DNA of 64,000 nucleotides from Dyella lipolytica (GCF_030160075.1 NZ_BSNQ01000003.1:62001-126000); one strand, 5' to 3'. Positions 46,229 through 54,967 are shown, counted from the stretch's first letter. Program-made: numbers and translations. The notes: generated from the letters alone by a model not told the origin.

Positions 46229-47020
46229 ATGACTTCCGAGCGAATTTCCCAGCAGGCATTTTTCGGTGTCTCCGCGTTGCTCTTTGCTGCCAGCGCGGCG
46301 GCGACGATCGCAGGGTGCGCGTCCATGTCGTCGATGGGCGACATGCCGATGCCCGGCGGCTGGACGATGTCGATGACGTGGATGCGGATGCCCGGACAGG
46401 CATGGCCGGGCGCTGCGATCTCGTTCCTCGGGATGTGGGTGGCGATGATGGCAGCGATGATGCTGCCATCGTTGGTGCCGATGCTGTCGCGCTATCGCCA
46501 GGCCGTCAGCAGAACAAGTGAGACGCGCCTCGCTCGGCTGACCGCGCTCGTGGCCATGGGTTACTTCTTCGTTTGGACCGTGCTCGGTATGGTCGTCTTT
46601 GTGCTGGGTGTCGCGCTGGCGACGATGGAGACGGAGCTGCCGGCGCTGGCGCGTTCCGTTCCGTTCGCAGTCGGTGTGGTTGTACTGGTTGCTGGCGCGC
46701 TCCAGTTCACCAAGTGGAAGGCCCATCACCTTGCCTGTTGCCGAGAGGCACCGACATGCTGCGCTAGATTGCCGGCGGGTGTCAGCGCGGCCTTGCGACA
46801 CGGCCTGCAACTCGGTCTGCACTGCAGCTATTGCTGTGCCGGCCCCACGATGATCCTTTTTGTCACCGGCGTGATGAACTTGCGAGCGATGGCTGTCGTG
46901 ACGGCAGCCATCACCATCGAACGTCTCGCGCCGGCCGGTGAGCGCATTGCGCAAGCCATCGGAGCCATCATCGTCGCGGCAGGGCTGCTGCTTATTGCGC
47001 TAGCGGCAAGAATCGGATGA
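46229..47020 (+). CDS. DUF2182-family metal-binding membrane protein
   Basis: The 263-residue membrane protein has six to seven helices and the DUF2182 pattern. Methionine-rich stretches fill the N terminus (MSSMGDMPMPGGWTMSMTW, MWVAMMAAMMLPSLVPM). A His/Cys-rich loop (KAHHLACCREAPTCC) and LGLHCSYCCAGPTM lie between helices. These residues are typical for copper or other soft-metal binding. The family is of unknown function. It stands 51 bases after the DUF899 gene on the same strand, which suggests joint action in redox or metal handling. Confidence 0.88.
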   Translation: MTSERISQQAFFGVSALLFAASAAATIAGCASMSSMGDMPMPGGWTMSMTWMRMPGQAWPGAAISFLGMWVAMMAAMMLPSLVPMLSRYRQAVSRTSETRLARLTALVAMGYFFVWTVLGMVVFVLGVALATMETELPALARSVPFAVGVVVLVAGALQFTKWKAHHLACCREAPTCCARLPAGVSAALRHGLQLGLHCSYCCAGPTMILFVTGVMNLRAMAVVTAAITIERLAPAGERIAQAIGAIIVAAGLLLIALAARIG

Positions 47021-47029
47021 AGCCTCCGC

Positions 47030-47881
47030 TTACGCCTTCTTCCACTCCAGCAGAAACCAGGCGGAGATGGACGATCCCGGCGCGAGATAGTGTTCCGGGG
47101 CAAGGTTGAATGCGTCGGGTGGACCGCTTTGCGGTTCTACGCAGGTGGCATGCGATGTTTCGTCGTAAACCACCCAGTGGCTGCAATCGGATGTAAGTCG
47201 AACGCATTGTCCGTGTCGATGGACGAGTACGGGCTTGTTATTGATGAAGCAGTCATCCCACGGCGCTGACGGTGGTTCCGCCAAGGGGAGGGTGGCGATG
47301 CCCTCGGCATCGCGCGGGTAGAAACCGCTTGGCTCGAAATCCAGTCGGTCGGGTTTCTGGAACCACGGATGCCATCCGATGGATGCAGGCATCGGATGCT
47401 CGCCGGCCGTCAATGTCAGTGCCATCCGCAATTGGTTCTCGCCTACTTCGATGTGCTGAGTGGCGTTGCCGCCAAATGGCCAGCGCTCGTCCTCCGGCAA
47501 TGACAGTGAGAGCGCTACGTGGTTGCTTGATTGTTCGGCGACTTCCCACGGCATCCCGAATGCCACGCCGTGTATCGCGTGATCGCCCAGGTTGAGCGGG
47601 AGCTGGTAACGGTGCCCGCGGAACCGGAAGCGACCATGACGAATGCGTCCCGCCCACGGGAGCATCGGATAGCTGCCCCACGCGATCATCGCTTCATTGG
47701 CGTGATCGTGCCCGATCAACCATGCAACACGGTCAACGAAGATCTGCGCAATACGTCCGCCCGCCAAGGGCGCGATATCGACGGCGAGCGCACCATGTGC
47801 GATTCGCAATAGCGGGCCGGGTGCGAATGGGCTTTGCGCATCGTCGCGTGGCAACACGGTTTGACCGGGATTACTTTGCAT
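47030..47881 (-). CDS. Aldose 1-epimerase-like protein
   Basis: The 283-residue protein has the mutarotase/galactose-mutarotase-like fold: GGRIAQIF, the catalytic-region MLPWAGRIRHGRF, DHAIHGVAFGMPW (catalytic His), SIGWHPWF and the Glu in CVEPQSGPPDAFN. The start is uncertain: an ATG at 47881 or a GTG at 47908. A tiny open frame spans the gap to the alpha-glucuronidase. It is probably co-transcribed with that gene and acts on sugars released from xylan, which is inference. Confidence 0.87.
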   Translation of the reverse strand: MQSNPGQTVLPRDDAQSPFAPGPLLRIAHGALAVDIAPLAGGRIAQIFVDRVAWLIGHDHANEAMIAWGSYPMLPWAGRIRHGRFRFRGHRYQLPLNLGDHAIHGVAFGMPWEVAEQSSNHVALSLSLPEDERWPFGGNATQHIEVGENQLRMALTLTAGEHPMPASIGWHPWFQKPDRLDFEPSGFYPRDAEGIATLPLAEPPSAPWDDCFINNKPVLVHRHGQCVRLTSDCSHWVVYDETSHATCVEPQSGPPDAFNLAPEHYLAPGSSISAWFLLEWKKA

Positions 47882-47981
47882 GCGGATGAAGGCTCTCGAT
47901 GTTGCCACGTTCGTCGTAGTGTAGTTCAGCCATCTTGGTGGAACGCAGGTGCGTTACACCGTTTGCAAGAGAGATCACCAT
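47871..47981 (-). CDS. Possible 36-residue coupled ORF between aguA and the epimerase
   Basis: The 36-residue frame begins with the ATG at 47981, overlaps the last seven bases of the alpha-glucuronidase gene, and ends by overlapping the first 11 bases of the epimerase ATG version. It reads MVISLANGVTHLRSTKMAEL then HYDERGNIESLHPHAK. This chain of overlaps is what a translationally coupled small protein would look like. No ribosome-binding site is clear and I recognise no homologue. It may equally be non-coding. Confidence 0.3.
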   Translation of the reverse strand: MVISLANGVTHLRSTKMAELHYDERGNIESLHPHAK

Positions 47982-50221
47982 GATGAGAAACCGGGCACGT
48001 AGCGAAATGAAAGGGACTCGTAGTACTTCAGCGAGTGCTGTGGCGGCGAGAAGCCCGGCGGTAGTGGGCGTTGGGATAGGCTTTGGAAGTAGGCGATGCA
48101 GGCATCGCGCCACCACTGCGCTTCTTTTTCCTGGATCGCCAGGAAAGCCGCGGCCTGCTGGTAGCGCTCGGGGTCGATATAGCCATTGAGATGACGCCAT
48201 GTTTCGCGCATCTGCTGCACGTCATCGACACCGTGCGTGTAATGCGCCACCAACTCGTACCACAGCGTCTGGCCGGAACGCATGCGATAGTCCCAGGGGA
48301 CGTGATGGAACCAGAGCAAGAGTTCCTCGGGCGTCTGCTTAACATCGTTGAATTGCGCAGCGATGGGTGGTGCGTATTGGGCAACGGCATCGCTGCCGGT
48401 GCTGCTGCGGTCGAAGCCGATGCCATCGCTGTCAGCGCGGTTATAGTAAACGGGCCGCCAATCGGCCTCCGACTCGCTGGCATCCCAGGGCGCCGGGCCG
48501 TAGTGATGGCCGGGGCCCATCTGATGATGCAGGCCAAGCGGTGTCATGTAATCCACCGCAGCCTCACGAGAGCCCATCATCATGTCGACGACGGGTTTGA
48601 CGAAGGCTTGGTCGTTGGTAAAGGTCATTCTTACCCAATCTTCGGCGATGAGGCGCGACGACTGCGTGGGGTTCCATGCCATTCGACCCAAGACATACCA
48701 ATTGGCCTGGTTGAAATCCGAACCGCACCAGTTTTGATCGGAGCCGACGTTCGCGTCACCCGCCACGCCAGTCAAGGCGTGGTTATCCAACGAGCCGTCG
48801 ATCACTTTTGCCACGGTAGATCCTTTGCCATGCGCCATCGTGTCCGCTGACAGCACTTCCTCGTACAAAGGGCCCAGATAGACCAGATGTGTGGCAAAGC
48901 CGAGATACTCCTTGGTGATCTGAAACTCCATCATCAGCGAGGTCTTTGGCATGGCGCCGAACAGCGGGCTGAAAGGCTCTCTTGGCTGGAAGTCGATCGG
49001 CCCGTTCTTGACTTGCAACAGCACGTTGGCGCGGAAGTGGCCGTCGAGCGGCTTGAACTCGTCGTAAGCCTGCTTGGCGCGGTCATCCGGATTCGCTTGT
49101 GAATAAACGAATGTGCGCCACATGACAATGCCGCCGCGCGGGGCGAGCACATCGGCGAGCATGTTCGCTCCATCCGCATGGGTGCGCCCGTAATCCCGCG
49201 GACCCGGTTGGCCTTCCGAATTCGCTTTGACGAGGAAGCCGCCGAAGTCCGGGATGAGTTTGTAGATCTCGTCGGCTTTCGTGCGCCACCAACGTTGTAC
49301 TTGTGGATCGAAGGGGTCGGCGGTCTTCAGTCCACCAAGCTCGATCGGCGCGCTGAAGCGAGCACTGAGATAAACGCGAATGCCATAAGGACGAAAAACG
49401 TTGGCGAGTGCCGCTACCTTTTCCAGATACGTTGGCGTCAGAATCTGGGAATTGGCGTTGGCGTTGTTGAGAACCACACCGTTGATGCCGATCGAGGCAT
49501 TGGTGCGCGCGTAATCGGTGTAGCGCGGAGCGGGCCAGTCCGGAAGCTTGAACCAATCCCAGATCGAGGCGCCGGCATAGCCGCGTTCGACGCTGCCGTC
49601 GAGATTGTCCCAGTGGTCGAGTACGCGCACCTTCACACGTGGCGAGTCGTGCAGGTCCAGATGATCAACAGGATGATTGGTCTGCAATAGACGTAGAAAA
49701 TGGAACGCGCCGTATAGCACTCCGATATCGTTATTGCCGACGATGACGGTCGCTGCGCGACCATTCACGACGATACTGCGAATCAAATAGCCTTCGTTAC
49801 CGAGACTCTTGGTATCCAGCCGCAAGCGTGCGATGAGTGGCGACGAAGCTGGCGTACCGACGACGATCGCGCCATCGCTCGTTACAGCATCCGACAATGG
49901 CGGAGCACGTCCGAGCATCCCACCCAGACCGCGTTGCAATTCCTCTCGAGTGACGGTCTGCGTCGGCGTCGCGGAGCCTATGATCAGTTGTGTGGCGTGG
50001 CTCCGATAGATAGTTGCCTGTTCGGCGGCGAGTGGGTGATAACGCAGCCATAGCTCGTATCCATCTTCGGCGTGTGCCGGTGCCATGCATAGCGCCGTAG
50101 CCAGTATCAGCATGATGACCGCGAAGGCTCTAGATAGCGAAGGATGGCGCGGGGATCTGTTCCGCGCGGCGCTGTCGATGCCTGCGCCAGTTATCGCTAA
50201 CCTATGCAAGAATGCTTTCAT
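47975..50221 (-). CDS. GH67 alpha-glucuronidase (secreted)
   Basis: GH67 enzymes remove (4-O-methyl)glucuronic acid from the end of xylooligosaccharides. The 748-residue protein has a signal peptide (hydrophobic stretch at about 32-51, ending AHA-ED). The catalytic barrel has HWDNLDGSVERGYAGAS, WDWFKLPDW, FLVKANSEGQPGP (catalytic-region Glu), DYGRTHADGANMLADV, and a C-terminal helical domain with PLGLHHQMGPGHHYGP and LLLWFHHVPWDYRM. Length is normal. Most GH67 enzymes are periplasmic or cytosolic. It is isolated from a full xylanase cluster; only the epimerase is near, so transport genes must lie elsewhere. Confidence 0.93.
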   Translation of the reverse strand: MKAFLHRLAITGAGIDSAARNRSPRHPSLSRAFAVIMLILATALCMAPAHAEDGYELWLRYHPLAAEQATIYRSHATQLIIGSATPTQTVTREELQRGLGGMLGRAPPLSDAVTSDGAIVVGTPASSPLIARLRLDTKSLGNEGYLIRSIVVNGRAATVIVGNNDIGVLYGAFHFLRLLQTNHPVDHLDLHDSPRVKVRVLDHWDNLDGSVERGYAGASIWDWFKLPDWPAPRYTDYARTNASIGINGVVLNNANANSQILTPTYLEKVAALANVFRPYGIRVYLSARFSAPIELGGLKTADPFDPQVQRWWRTKADEIYKLIPDFGGFLVKANSEGQPGPRDYGRTHADGANMLADVLAPRGGIVMWRTFVYSQANPDDRAKQAYDEFKPLDGHFRANVLLQVKNGPIDFQPREPFSPLFGAMPKTSLMMEFQITKEYLGFATHLVYLGPLYEEVLSADTMAHGKGSTVAKVIDGSLDNHALTGVAGDANVGSDQNWCGSDFNQANWYVLGRMAWNPTQSSRLIAEDWVRMTFTNDQAFVKPVVDMMMGSREAAVDYMTPLGLHHQMGPGHHYGPAPWDASESEADWRPVYYNRADSDGIGFDRSSTGSDAVAQYAPPIAAQFNDVKQTPEELLLWFHHVPWDYRMRSGQTLWYELVAHYTHGVDDVQQMRETWRHLNGYIDPERYQQAAAFLAIQEKEAQWWRDACIAYFQSLSQRPLPPGFSPPQHSLKYYESLSFRYVPGFSSW

Positions 50222-50314
50222 ATCTAGTCCAAAGTGACTACTGATAGCGATTTACTTGATAGCCGCGACGCGAGCCCTGTCGCCACGGACTCGCTGGAAG
50301 GGAAACGGCATTGT

Positions 50315-51274
50315 TCATAGCATTCGTATTTCGCGTACGCCTTTACCAATCCGTCGACGCAGTAGCGTTCGGAGCGTAACGCCGTCCGCGTAGCCAACTT
50401 GCTCGGCGATCTGATCTACGCTGTGCTTACTCGTTTTGAGCAGGTGGATGGCACGTTCAATGCGTAGATCCTGGATGTACTCGATAGGTGTTTTGCCAAG
50501 CACATCGCTCAAACGTCGCGACAAGGTGCGCTTGCTGGTTGCCAGGGCATCGGCGGCGGCGTCGAGCGTAATCGACGTATCGAGCCGTTCACGCACCCAG
50601 CGATCGAAACGTTCCACTAGCGGGTCGGCATGCGCGAGGTGGTCGGTAATGGCATAAGCGGACTGCGATGGGCGCGTATCGAATACCAGATACTTTGCCG
50701 TCAGCATGGCAAGTTCAGGGCTGTTTTGACGAATGAGCCAAAGTACCAGGTCGAGATGACTGAGCGCCGCGCCTGCCGTCAAGACAGCGCCACTGGGTAC
50801 GACGATACGATGCGCATCGAGTCGCACGTCGGAATAACGTTGGCGAAACAACGGCGAGAGCCACCACGTCGTCGTGGCTTCATGTCCGTCAAGCAGGCCG
50901 CTTTCAGCGAGTACAAAAGTGCCAGTGCACGCGGCAGCGATACGGGCGCCGCCTTTCGCCCACGCACGCAGCACGGGCAGTGCGTCGACAACATCGTCGC
51001 TACTAAGCCCAGGAACGAGCTGATCAGGCATCTTGAAGCCGAGAGCAGGAACGATGACCCATTCAGGAGTGGGTGCGTCGCAGATGTCATGCACTGGTAC
51101 TTGTAGCCCGCGCGCGCTATGCACCTGTGGCCGTACACCCACGATGGTGACTTCGAAGCGTGGGGTGGGCATGCCCGTTACCTGCGCCAGCTCGTTGGCG
51201 GTGTCGAGGGTATCCAACACCGTAGCGAGACCCGTATCGAACACGTGCTCCAAAGCAAGAACGGTAACTTTCAT
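50315..51274 (-). CDS. GlxA-family AraC-type regulator with DJ-1/PfpI domain
   Basis: The 319-residue regulator has an N-terminal DJ-1/PfpI-like amidotransferase fold (about 1-185), with IAAACTGTFVLAESGLLDG at the nucleophile elbow. A C-terminal AraC/XylS double HTH follows, with TSKRTLSRRLSDVLGKTPIEYIQDLRIERA and QIAEQVGYADGVTLRTLLRR. The ATG at 51274 is followed by the family-typical VTVLALEHVFDTGLATVLD. It is divergent from the small monooxygenase gene at 51385 and probably controls it. The amide-binding role of the N-terminal domain is unknown in this subfamily. Confidence 0.92.
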   Translation of the reverse strand: MKVTVLALEHVFDTGLATVLDTLDTANELAQVTGMPTPRFEVTIVGVRPQVHSARGLQVPVHDICDAPTPEWVIVPALGFKMPDQLVPGLSSDDVVDALPVLRAWAKGGARIAAACTGTFVLAESGLLDGHEATTTWWLSPLFRQRYSDVRLDAHRIVVPSGAVLTAGAALSHLDLVLWLIRQNSPELAMLTAKYLVFDTRPSQSAYAITDHLAHADPLVERFDRWVRERLDTSITLDAAADALATSKRTLSRRLSDVLGKTPIEYIQDLRIERAIHLLKTSKHSVDQIAEQVGYADGVTLRTLLRRRIGKGVREIRML

Positions 51275-51279
51275 GGCTC

Positions 51280-51302
51280 GATTGATATCGATATTGTCAA
51301 TC
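51280..51302. promoter_or_regulatory. Inverted repeat between GlxA-type regulator and monooxygenase
   Basis: GATTGA-N11-TCAATC flanks an internal TATCGATA palindrome, in the 110-base gap between the two divergent genes. It starts six bases upstream of the regulator ATG. An operator is plausible, but its position so near the start codon would favour autorepression. Confidence 0.4.
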
Positions 51303-51384
51303 TTGTCAGTATTTGCCGCGGGAGCGCGTTTGTACAGTGGCCTCCATTGCGGGGAGACCTCCACGCAGCCCTTGGAGAAACAAG

Positions 51385-51696
51385 ATGATCAAGCATGCAT
51401 TGTTCGTCCGGCTCGAAGCGAAGCCGGGAAAAGAGCAGGCCGTAGCGCAATTCCTCGCTGCCGGTCTGGCCATGGCAAATGAAGAGGCCACCACACCGAT
51501 CTGGTTTGCGCTGCAGCTCTCGTCCTCCACCTTCGGCATCTTCGACGCGTTCGCAAGCGAGCAGGACCGGCAGGCACACCTTAATGGCCCCATTGCACAG
51601 GCTTTGATGGCGAAGGCCGGAGATTTGCTCGCGACAAATCCAACGATCGAATCGATTGACGTACTGGGTGTCAAGAATCGGTTGCCTCACGACTGA
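51385..51696 (+). CDS. Antibiotic biosynthesis monooxygenase (ABM)-family protein
   Basis: The 103-residue ABM-fold protein (ferredoxin-like dimer) has ALFVRLEAKPGKEQAVAQFL, WFALQLSSSTFGIFDAFASE and a C-terminal strand. Such small proteins are monooxygenases, quinol oxidases or signal-binding domains. A GGAGAAACAAG box precedes the ATG. It is divergent from the GlxA-type regulator. Function and substrate unknown. Confidence 0.82.
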   Translation: MIKHALFVRLEAKPGKEQAVAQFLAAGLAMANEEATTPIWFALQLSSSTFGIFDAFASEQDRQAHLNGPIAQALMAKAGDLLATNPTIESIDVLGVKNRLPHD

Positions 51697-51742
51697 TCTG
51701 CAATACAGCCATCAGTCGGAGGTTGCTTTGACTATCGGGCGC

Positions 51743-51871
51743 TTATGCGCCCGATTTTCCGGTGGCCCGAGAGAGAGCCCACTGATTGAGTCCGGCACAC
51801 AGCACCAGCAAGAAACCCGTTGCAAAGAAGACCTCGTGCAATCCGATGCGCGCTCCAATCTGCCCGCCGAT
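51743..51871 (-). pseudogene. 3' remnant of an MFS transporter
   Basis: The minus strand reads IGGQIGARIGLHEVFFATGF then LLVLCAGLNQWALSRATGKSGA and a stop, immediately after the stop of the membrane gene at 51872, in the same frame. It has the look of the last helix and tail of a major facilitator transporter: a hydrophobic helix of about 20 residues followed by a short polar tail. No start or earlier part of the transporter is left. It is a 3' fragment from a deletion that fused it to the preceding gene's end. Confidence 0.6.
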
Positions 51872-52396
51872 CTAAGATGCCGCTGCATCGTTGGCGAGGC
51901 TCCGCATCGTCTTGGGCTGAGGACGTACCAACAAATAGAATGCGACGACATGCGTGATCATCAGCACAGGCACATAGATGATCGGAATCGCGTATGTGGC
52001 GCCTAAGTCTCCCGCACGCGCAGGAAGATCGACTTGTATAGCGTGGTAATAGTCGAGGATGAGGTCAGTTATCCCCATCAGATTGAAGGCGGCGACGAAC
52101 AGCCAAAAGAGCGGGCGTATCCTTACCGTGAGAAGCGCCAGGATGGCCAACACACCGGTTGCGAAGTCGCCGTAGGCGGCGAATGTAGCGAAGCTAGCGG
52201 GCAGGTTGGGGCTGACGACGCCTGGAAGGATGAAGACGAGCCCGAAGAAGCGGAAGCTGTGCACCGTAGCAATGGCTCGTAGCGCGTCGACTCGGTCCAT
52301 CGACATAAGTTTGGGTCTGACGTACGCGCCGAAGCAAAGCAGCCACGCGACATAGCCTAAAACGAGATGCAATCGAAAGATCGTTTCCGGCGACAT
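51872..52396 (-). CDS. Uncharacterised membrane protein
   Basis: The 174-residue protein has about five hydrophobic segments: RLHLVLGYVAWLLCFGAY, FFGLVFILPGVVS, GVLAILALLTVRIRPLFWLF, AFNLMGITDLILDYYHAIQV and TYAIPIIYVPVLMITHVVAF. I do not recognise a named family. It starts 23 bases after the methyltransferase stop, on the same strand, so the two are probably one operon divergent from the LysR gene at 53369. Its stop is followed in frame by the MFS remnant. It may be a four- or five-helix integral membrane protein of unknown role. Confidence 0.75.
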   Translation of the reverse strand: MSPETIFRLHLVLGYVAWLLCFGAYVRPKLMSMDRVDALRAIATVHSFRFFGLVFILPGVVSPNLPASFATFAAYGDFATGVLAILALLTVRIRPLFWLFVAAFNLMGITDLILDYYHAIQVDLPARAGDLGATYAIPIIYVPVLMITHVVAFYLLVRPQPKTMRSLANDAAAS

Positions 52397-52419
52397 ATTG
52401 CCTCCTATCTGTTGTTAGT

Positions 52420-53238
52420 TCACGCAGCCTCGAACACGGCGGTTAGGACGCCGAGCCGTCCCTCCATGAGGTTTCGCCCCAAGTTGCTGGCAAGCTGCGC
52501 AAAGTCCGGCCCCATCACCACACCGAGATTGGGCGAAGGTGGTGGTCCCGACGTGCGCAGTTGGGTGATCCAGGCCTTGGCGGTCTCAGTGTCGTCTTGC
52601 CAAACCCGTGTGCGGAAACCGGCACGTTCGATCACGTCTTGCGTTGCGGCCGCTGTTAGAAGAAAACTCGTTGCCGGCGTTCGCGCCCAGGGAACGGGAT
52701 AATGTGGTTCGCCGCTGTTCAAAACGACGTCGAAGGTCGCAAGCTTTCCGCCTGACTTCAGCACGCGTCGAATCTCACGGTAGAGCTGCGCCCGGTCGGC
52801 GATGTTCATCGCCACATGCTGCAGCAGCACGACGTCGAAACGGTGGTCGTCAAAGGGAAGCTTCAACGCGCTGGCGGTCTGGAACGACACCTGCTTGCTC
52901 TGTCCTGTGCGCTCGGTCAGATAGCGCGCGGCATCGACAAATGGTTCGCTTAAGTCGACGCCCGTAACCAGGCAGTTGTAGGTCTCAGCCAGAAAGCGCG
53001 CCGGTCCGCCGACGCCCGAGCCGACATCCAGAATCGACATGTCAGCGGTGATCCCAGCCAATGTGGCAAGTTCGGCAGTCGCGGCGAGTCCGCGGGTGTG
53101 AAACTGATCGAGAGCACCCAGTTGCTGGGGCGTGAGCCGTTGATCCTCAGGCCCTAGGGCAGTAAGCACCGTCTTCAGGCGCTCGGTCAGACCGAGCGCG
53201 CGATAGTGGTCGCGCACGCCATCAAGTACGTCGGTCAT
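52420..53238 (-). CDS. SAM-dependent class I methyltransferase
   Basis: The 272-residue enzyme has the class I Rossmann motif DVGSGVGGPARFLAE, VDLSEPFVDAARYL, LPFDDHRFDVVLLQHVAMNI, and REIRRVLKSGGKLATFDVVL. The N terminus RDHYRALGLTERLKTVL and 'QLGALDQFHTRGLAATAEL' are like small-molecule methyltransferases of the UbiE/sarcosine type. It is divergent from a LysR gene and in one unit with a membrane protein. A substrate cannot be assigned. Confidence 0.87.
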   Translation of the reverse strand: MTDVLDGVRDHYRALGLTERLKTVLTALGPEDQRLTPQQLGALDQFHTRGLAATAELATLAGITADMSILDVGSGVGGPARFLAETYNCLVTGVDLSEPFVDAARYLTERTGQSKQVSFQTASALKLPFDDHRFDVVLLQHVAMNIADRAQLYREIRRVLKSGGKLATFDVVLNSGEPHYPVPWARTPATSFLLTAAATQDVIERAGFRTRVWQDDTETAKAWITQLRTSGPPPSPNLGVVMGPDFAQLASNLGRNLMEGRLGVLTAVFEAA

Positions 53239-53368
53239 TGCAAGATTCCTCTAGGGCCTCAAGTAGTTATGCGGATCATGGGTCTCGATATCGGCAGGAC
53301 TCCTGATTTGCGAATCAAACGTACCATCGCTTTCAGTGAGCGACTATTCGCGATAATGTTGATGAGCC

Positions 53369-54313
53369 ATGAAGCAGAACTTCACAGTCAGGCAAGGCGC
53401 GCTCGACGGTGTCGAGGCGTTCCTAAGCGTTGCCCAGCACCGAAGTTTTCGCAAAGCGGCCGCGGAACTTGGGGTGAGTACGTCGGCGATTAGTCAGTCG
53501 ATACGTGTACTCGAAGCACGCGTTGGCGCAACGCTCTTCATACGCACAACGCGTAGTGTTGGCCTGACCGAAGCGGGCGAACGATTCCTTTCGCGCGCAA
53601 AGCCCGCCTTCGAGGAGCTGGTCGCCGCAAGCGAGATTGCGCGTGAACTCGGACAGCGGCCGGCCGGATTGTTGCGCCTCACGGTGCCGCGCTCGGTGGT
53701 GCCGATCTTGCTGGAGCCGCTGATCGCATCCTTCTGCCAGGCCTATCCCGAGATCGAGGTGGAAATCGCCGCGAGCGAAAAGCTAGTCGATCTCGCAACC
53801 GAAGGGTTTGATGCCGGCATTCGAATGGGCCAGTTCATCGACGCCGACATGGTCGCGGTGCCGATGACGCTGCCGTTTCGCTTCGTGATTGTCGGTAGCC
53901 CCGCCTATTTCGCCCGCAGAGACCGGCCCGAGTGCCCGGACGATTTGCGCCAGCACGCATGCTTGAGATTGCGACGATCCAACGGCGCGCTTGCACCATG
54001 GTCGCTCAAGGATGGCGACCACGCGATCGAGATGGCCGTATCGGGCCCTTTCATCGCTAACGACTTTCCCACCATGCTCAGTGCGGCCGTCGAAGGTGTG
54101 GGTCTTGCCCAAGTGCCTGAGCCGATTGCCGCCGAATCAGTGAGAGCGGGAAAACTGGTAAGCGTGCTGGAGCCGTTCGCGCCGATGGCACCGGGTGTGT
54201 TTCTCTACTATCCCAGCCGCCGGCAAATCATGCCGAAGCTGCGAGCTTTCATCGATCATGTGAAGAGCCGCTCGAACGCCAACAAAAATCGAGTTCACGT
54301 TGACGGCCGGTGA
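53369..54313 (+). CDS. LysR-family transcriptional regulator
   Basis: The 314-residue regulator has the HTH in HRSFRKAAAELGVSTSAISQ, RTTRSVGLTEAGERFL, and an effector domain with LRLTVPRSVVPILLEPLIAS and FDAGIRMGQFIDADMVAVPM. It is similar in kind to the LysR at 39376-40269 and to regulators of aldo-keto reductases and transporters. It is divergent from the methyltransferase gene (131 bases) and probably controls it. Confidence 0.92.
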   Translation: MKQNFTVRQGALDGVEAFLSVAQHRSFRKAAAELGVSTSAISQSIRVLEARVGATLFIRTTRSVGLTEAGERFLSRAKPAFEELVAASEIARELGQRPAGLLRLTVPRSVVPILLEPLIASFCQAYPEIEVEIAASEKLVDLATEGFDAGIRMGQFIDADMVAVPMTLPFRFVIVGSPAYFARRDRPECPDDLRQHACLRLRRSNGALAPWSLKDGDHAIEMAVSGPFIANDFPTMLSAAVEGVGLAQVPEPIAAESVRAGKLVSVLEPFAPMAPGVFLYYPSRRQIMPKLRAFIDHVKSRSNANKNRVHVDGR

Positions 54314-54352
54314 CGCGACTGTTTGTGCAAGTTTGGAAACCAGAGCGAGAGG

Positions 54353-54967
54353 CTATGCACCTGATACATAACGATTGCCAGGCACACGCCATCGCCATGG
54401 GAGATCCTTGCCGAGTCTGATGCCAATACGAGGCCCGCCCGCTAGATCTTCGGGAGGAGCCATGCCATCGCTGACGACGGTAAAGCCATCATGGGCGCCA
54501 ACCAGATCAATCCCATCTTGGGTACCGCTGATACCCATCGCCTGAGTCAAGCGACCTGGTCCACGGCATAAATCACGATCACGCGCCGCCCGTGGGCGTG
54601 CCGCGCGCATTTGCTCAAGCCCGTGGAGGGGTTCCAGCGCACGGATGAGCACACCGCAACCATCGCCCTCATGGCCACACACGCAGTTGCAGCACCAGTG
54701 CATACCGTAGGTGAAATAGACATACATATGTCCCGGTGGTCCAAACATGGTCGCATTCCGTGGCGTCTTTCCCCGGTACGTATGCGCCGCTGGGTCGATA
54801 GCACCGACATAGGCCTCGACTTCCACAATGCGACCCGCCCGGCCATCCGCTGCTGCCAGGATTTTGTTGAGCAATTGTGGCGCCACCGTGGGAGCGGGCC
54901 GATCGAAGAACGCACGTGACAACGGGGTGCCTGGCCAGCTGATCAGCGCAGTTTCTTTTTGAACCAC
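54353..54967 (-). CDS. Alkyladenine (3-methyladenine) DNA glycosylase, AAG family
   Basis: AAG enzymes excise 3-methyladenine and hypoxanthine. The 204-residue protein has the family blocks VEVEAYVGAIDPAAHTYRGK (Glu and Tyr/His of the active site), NATMFGPPGHMYVYFTYGMH, GVLIRALEP and GPGRLTQAMGI. The GTG at 54967, preceded by GGAGAA with five bases' spacing, gives the usual length; the open frame upstream adds an unlike N terminus. The family is found widely but is not universal in gammaproteobacteria. It is not linked to other repair genes here. Confidence 0.92.
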   Translation of the reverse strand: MVQKETALISWPGTPLSRAFFDRPAPTVAPQLLNKILAAADGRAGRIVEVEAYVGAIDPAAHTYRGKTPRNATMFGPPGHMYVYFTYGMHWCCNCVCGHEGDGCGVLIRALEPLHGLEQMRAARPRAARDRDLCRGPGRLTQAMGISGTQDGIDLVGAHDGFTVVSDGMAPPEDLAGGPRIGIRLGKDLPWRWRVPGNRYVSGA

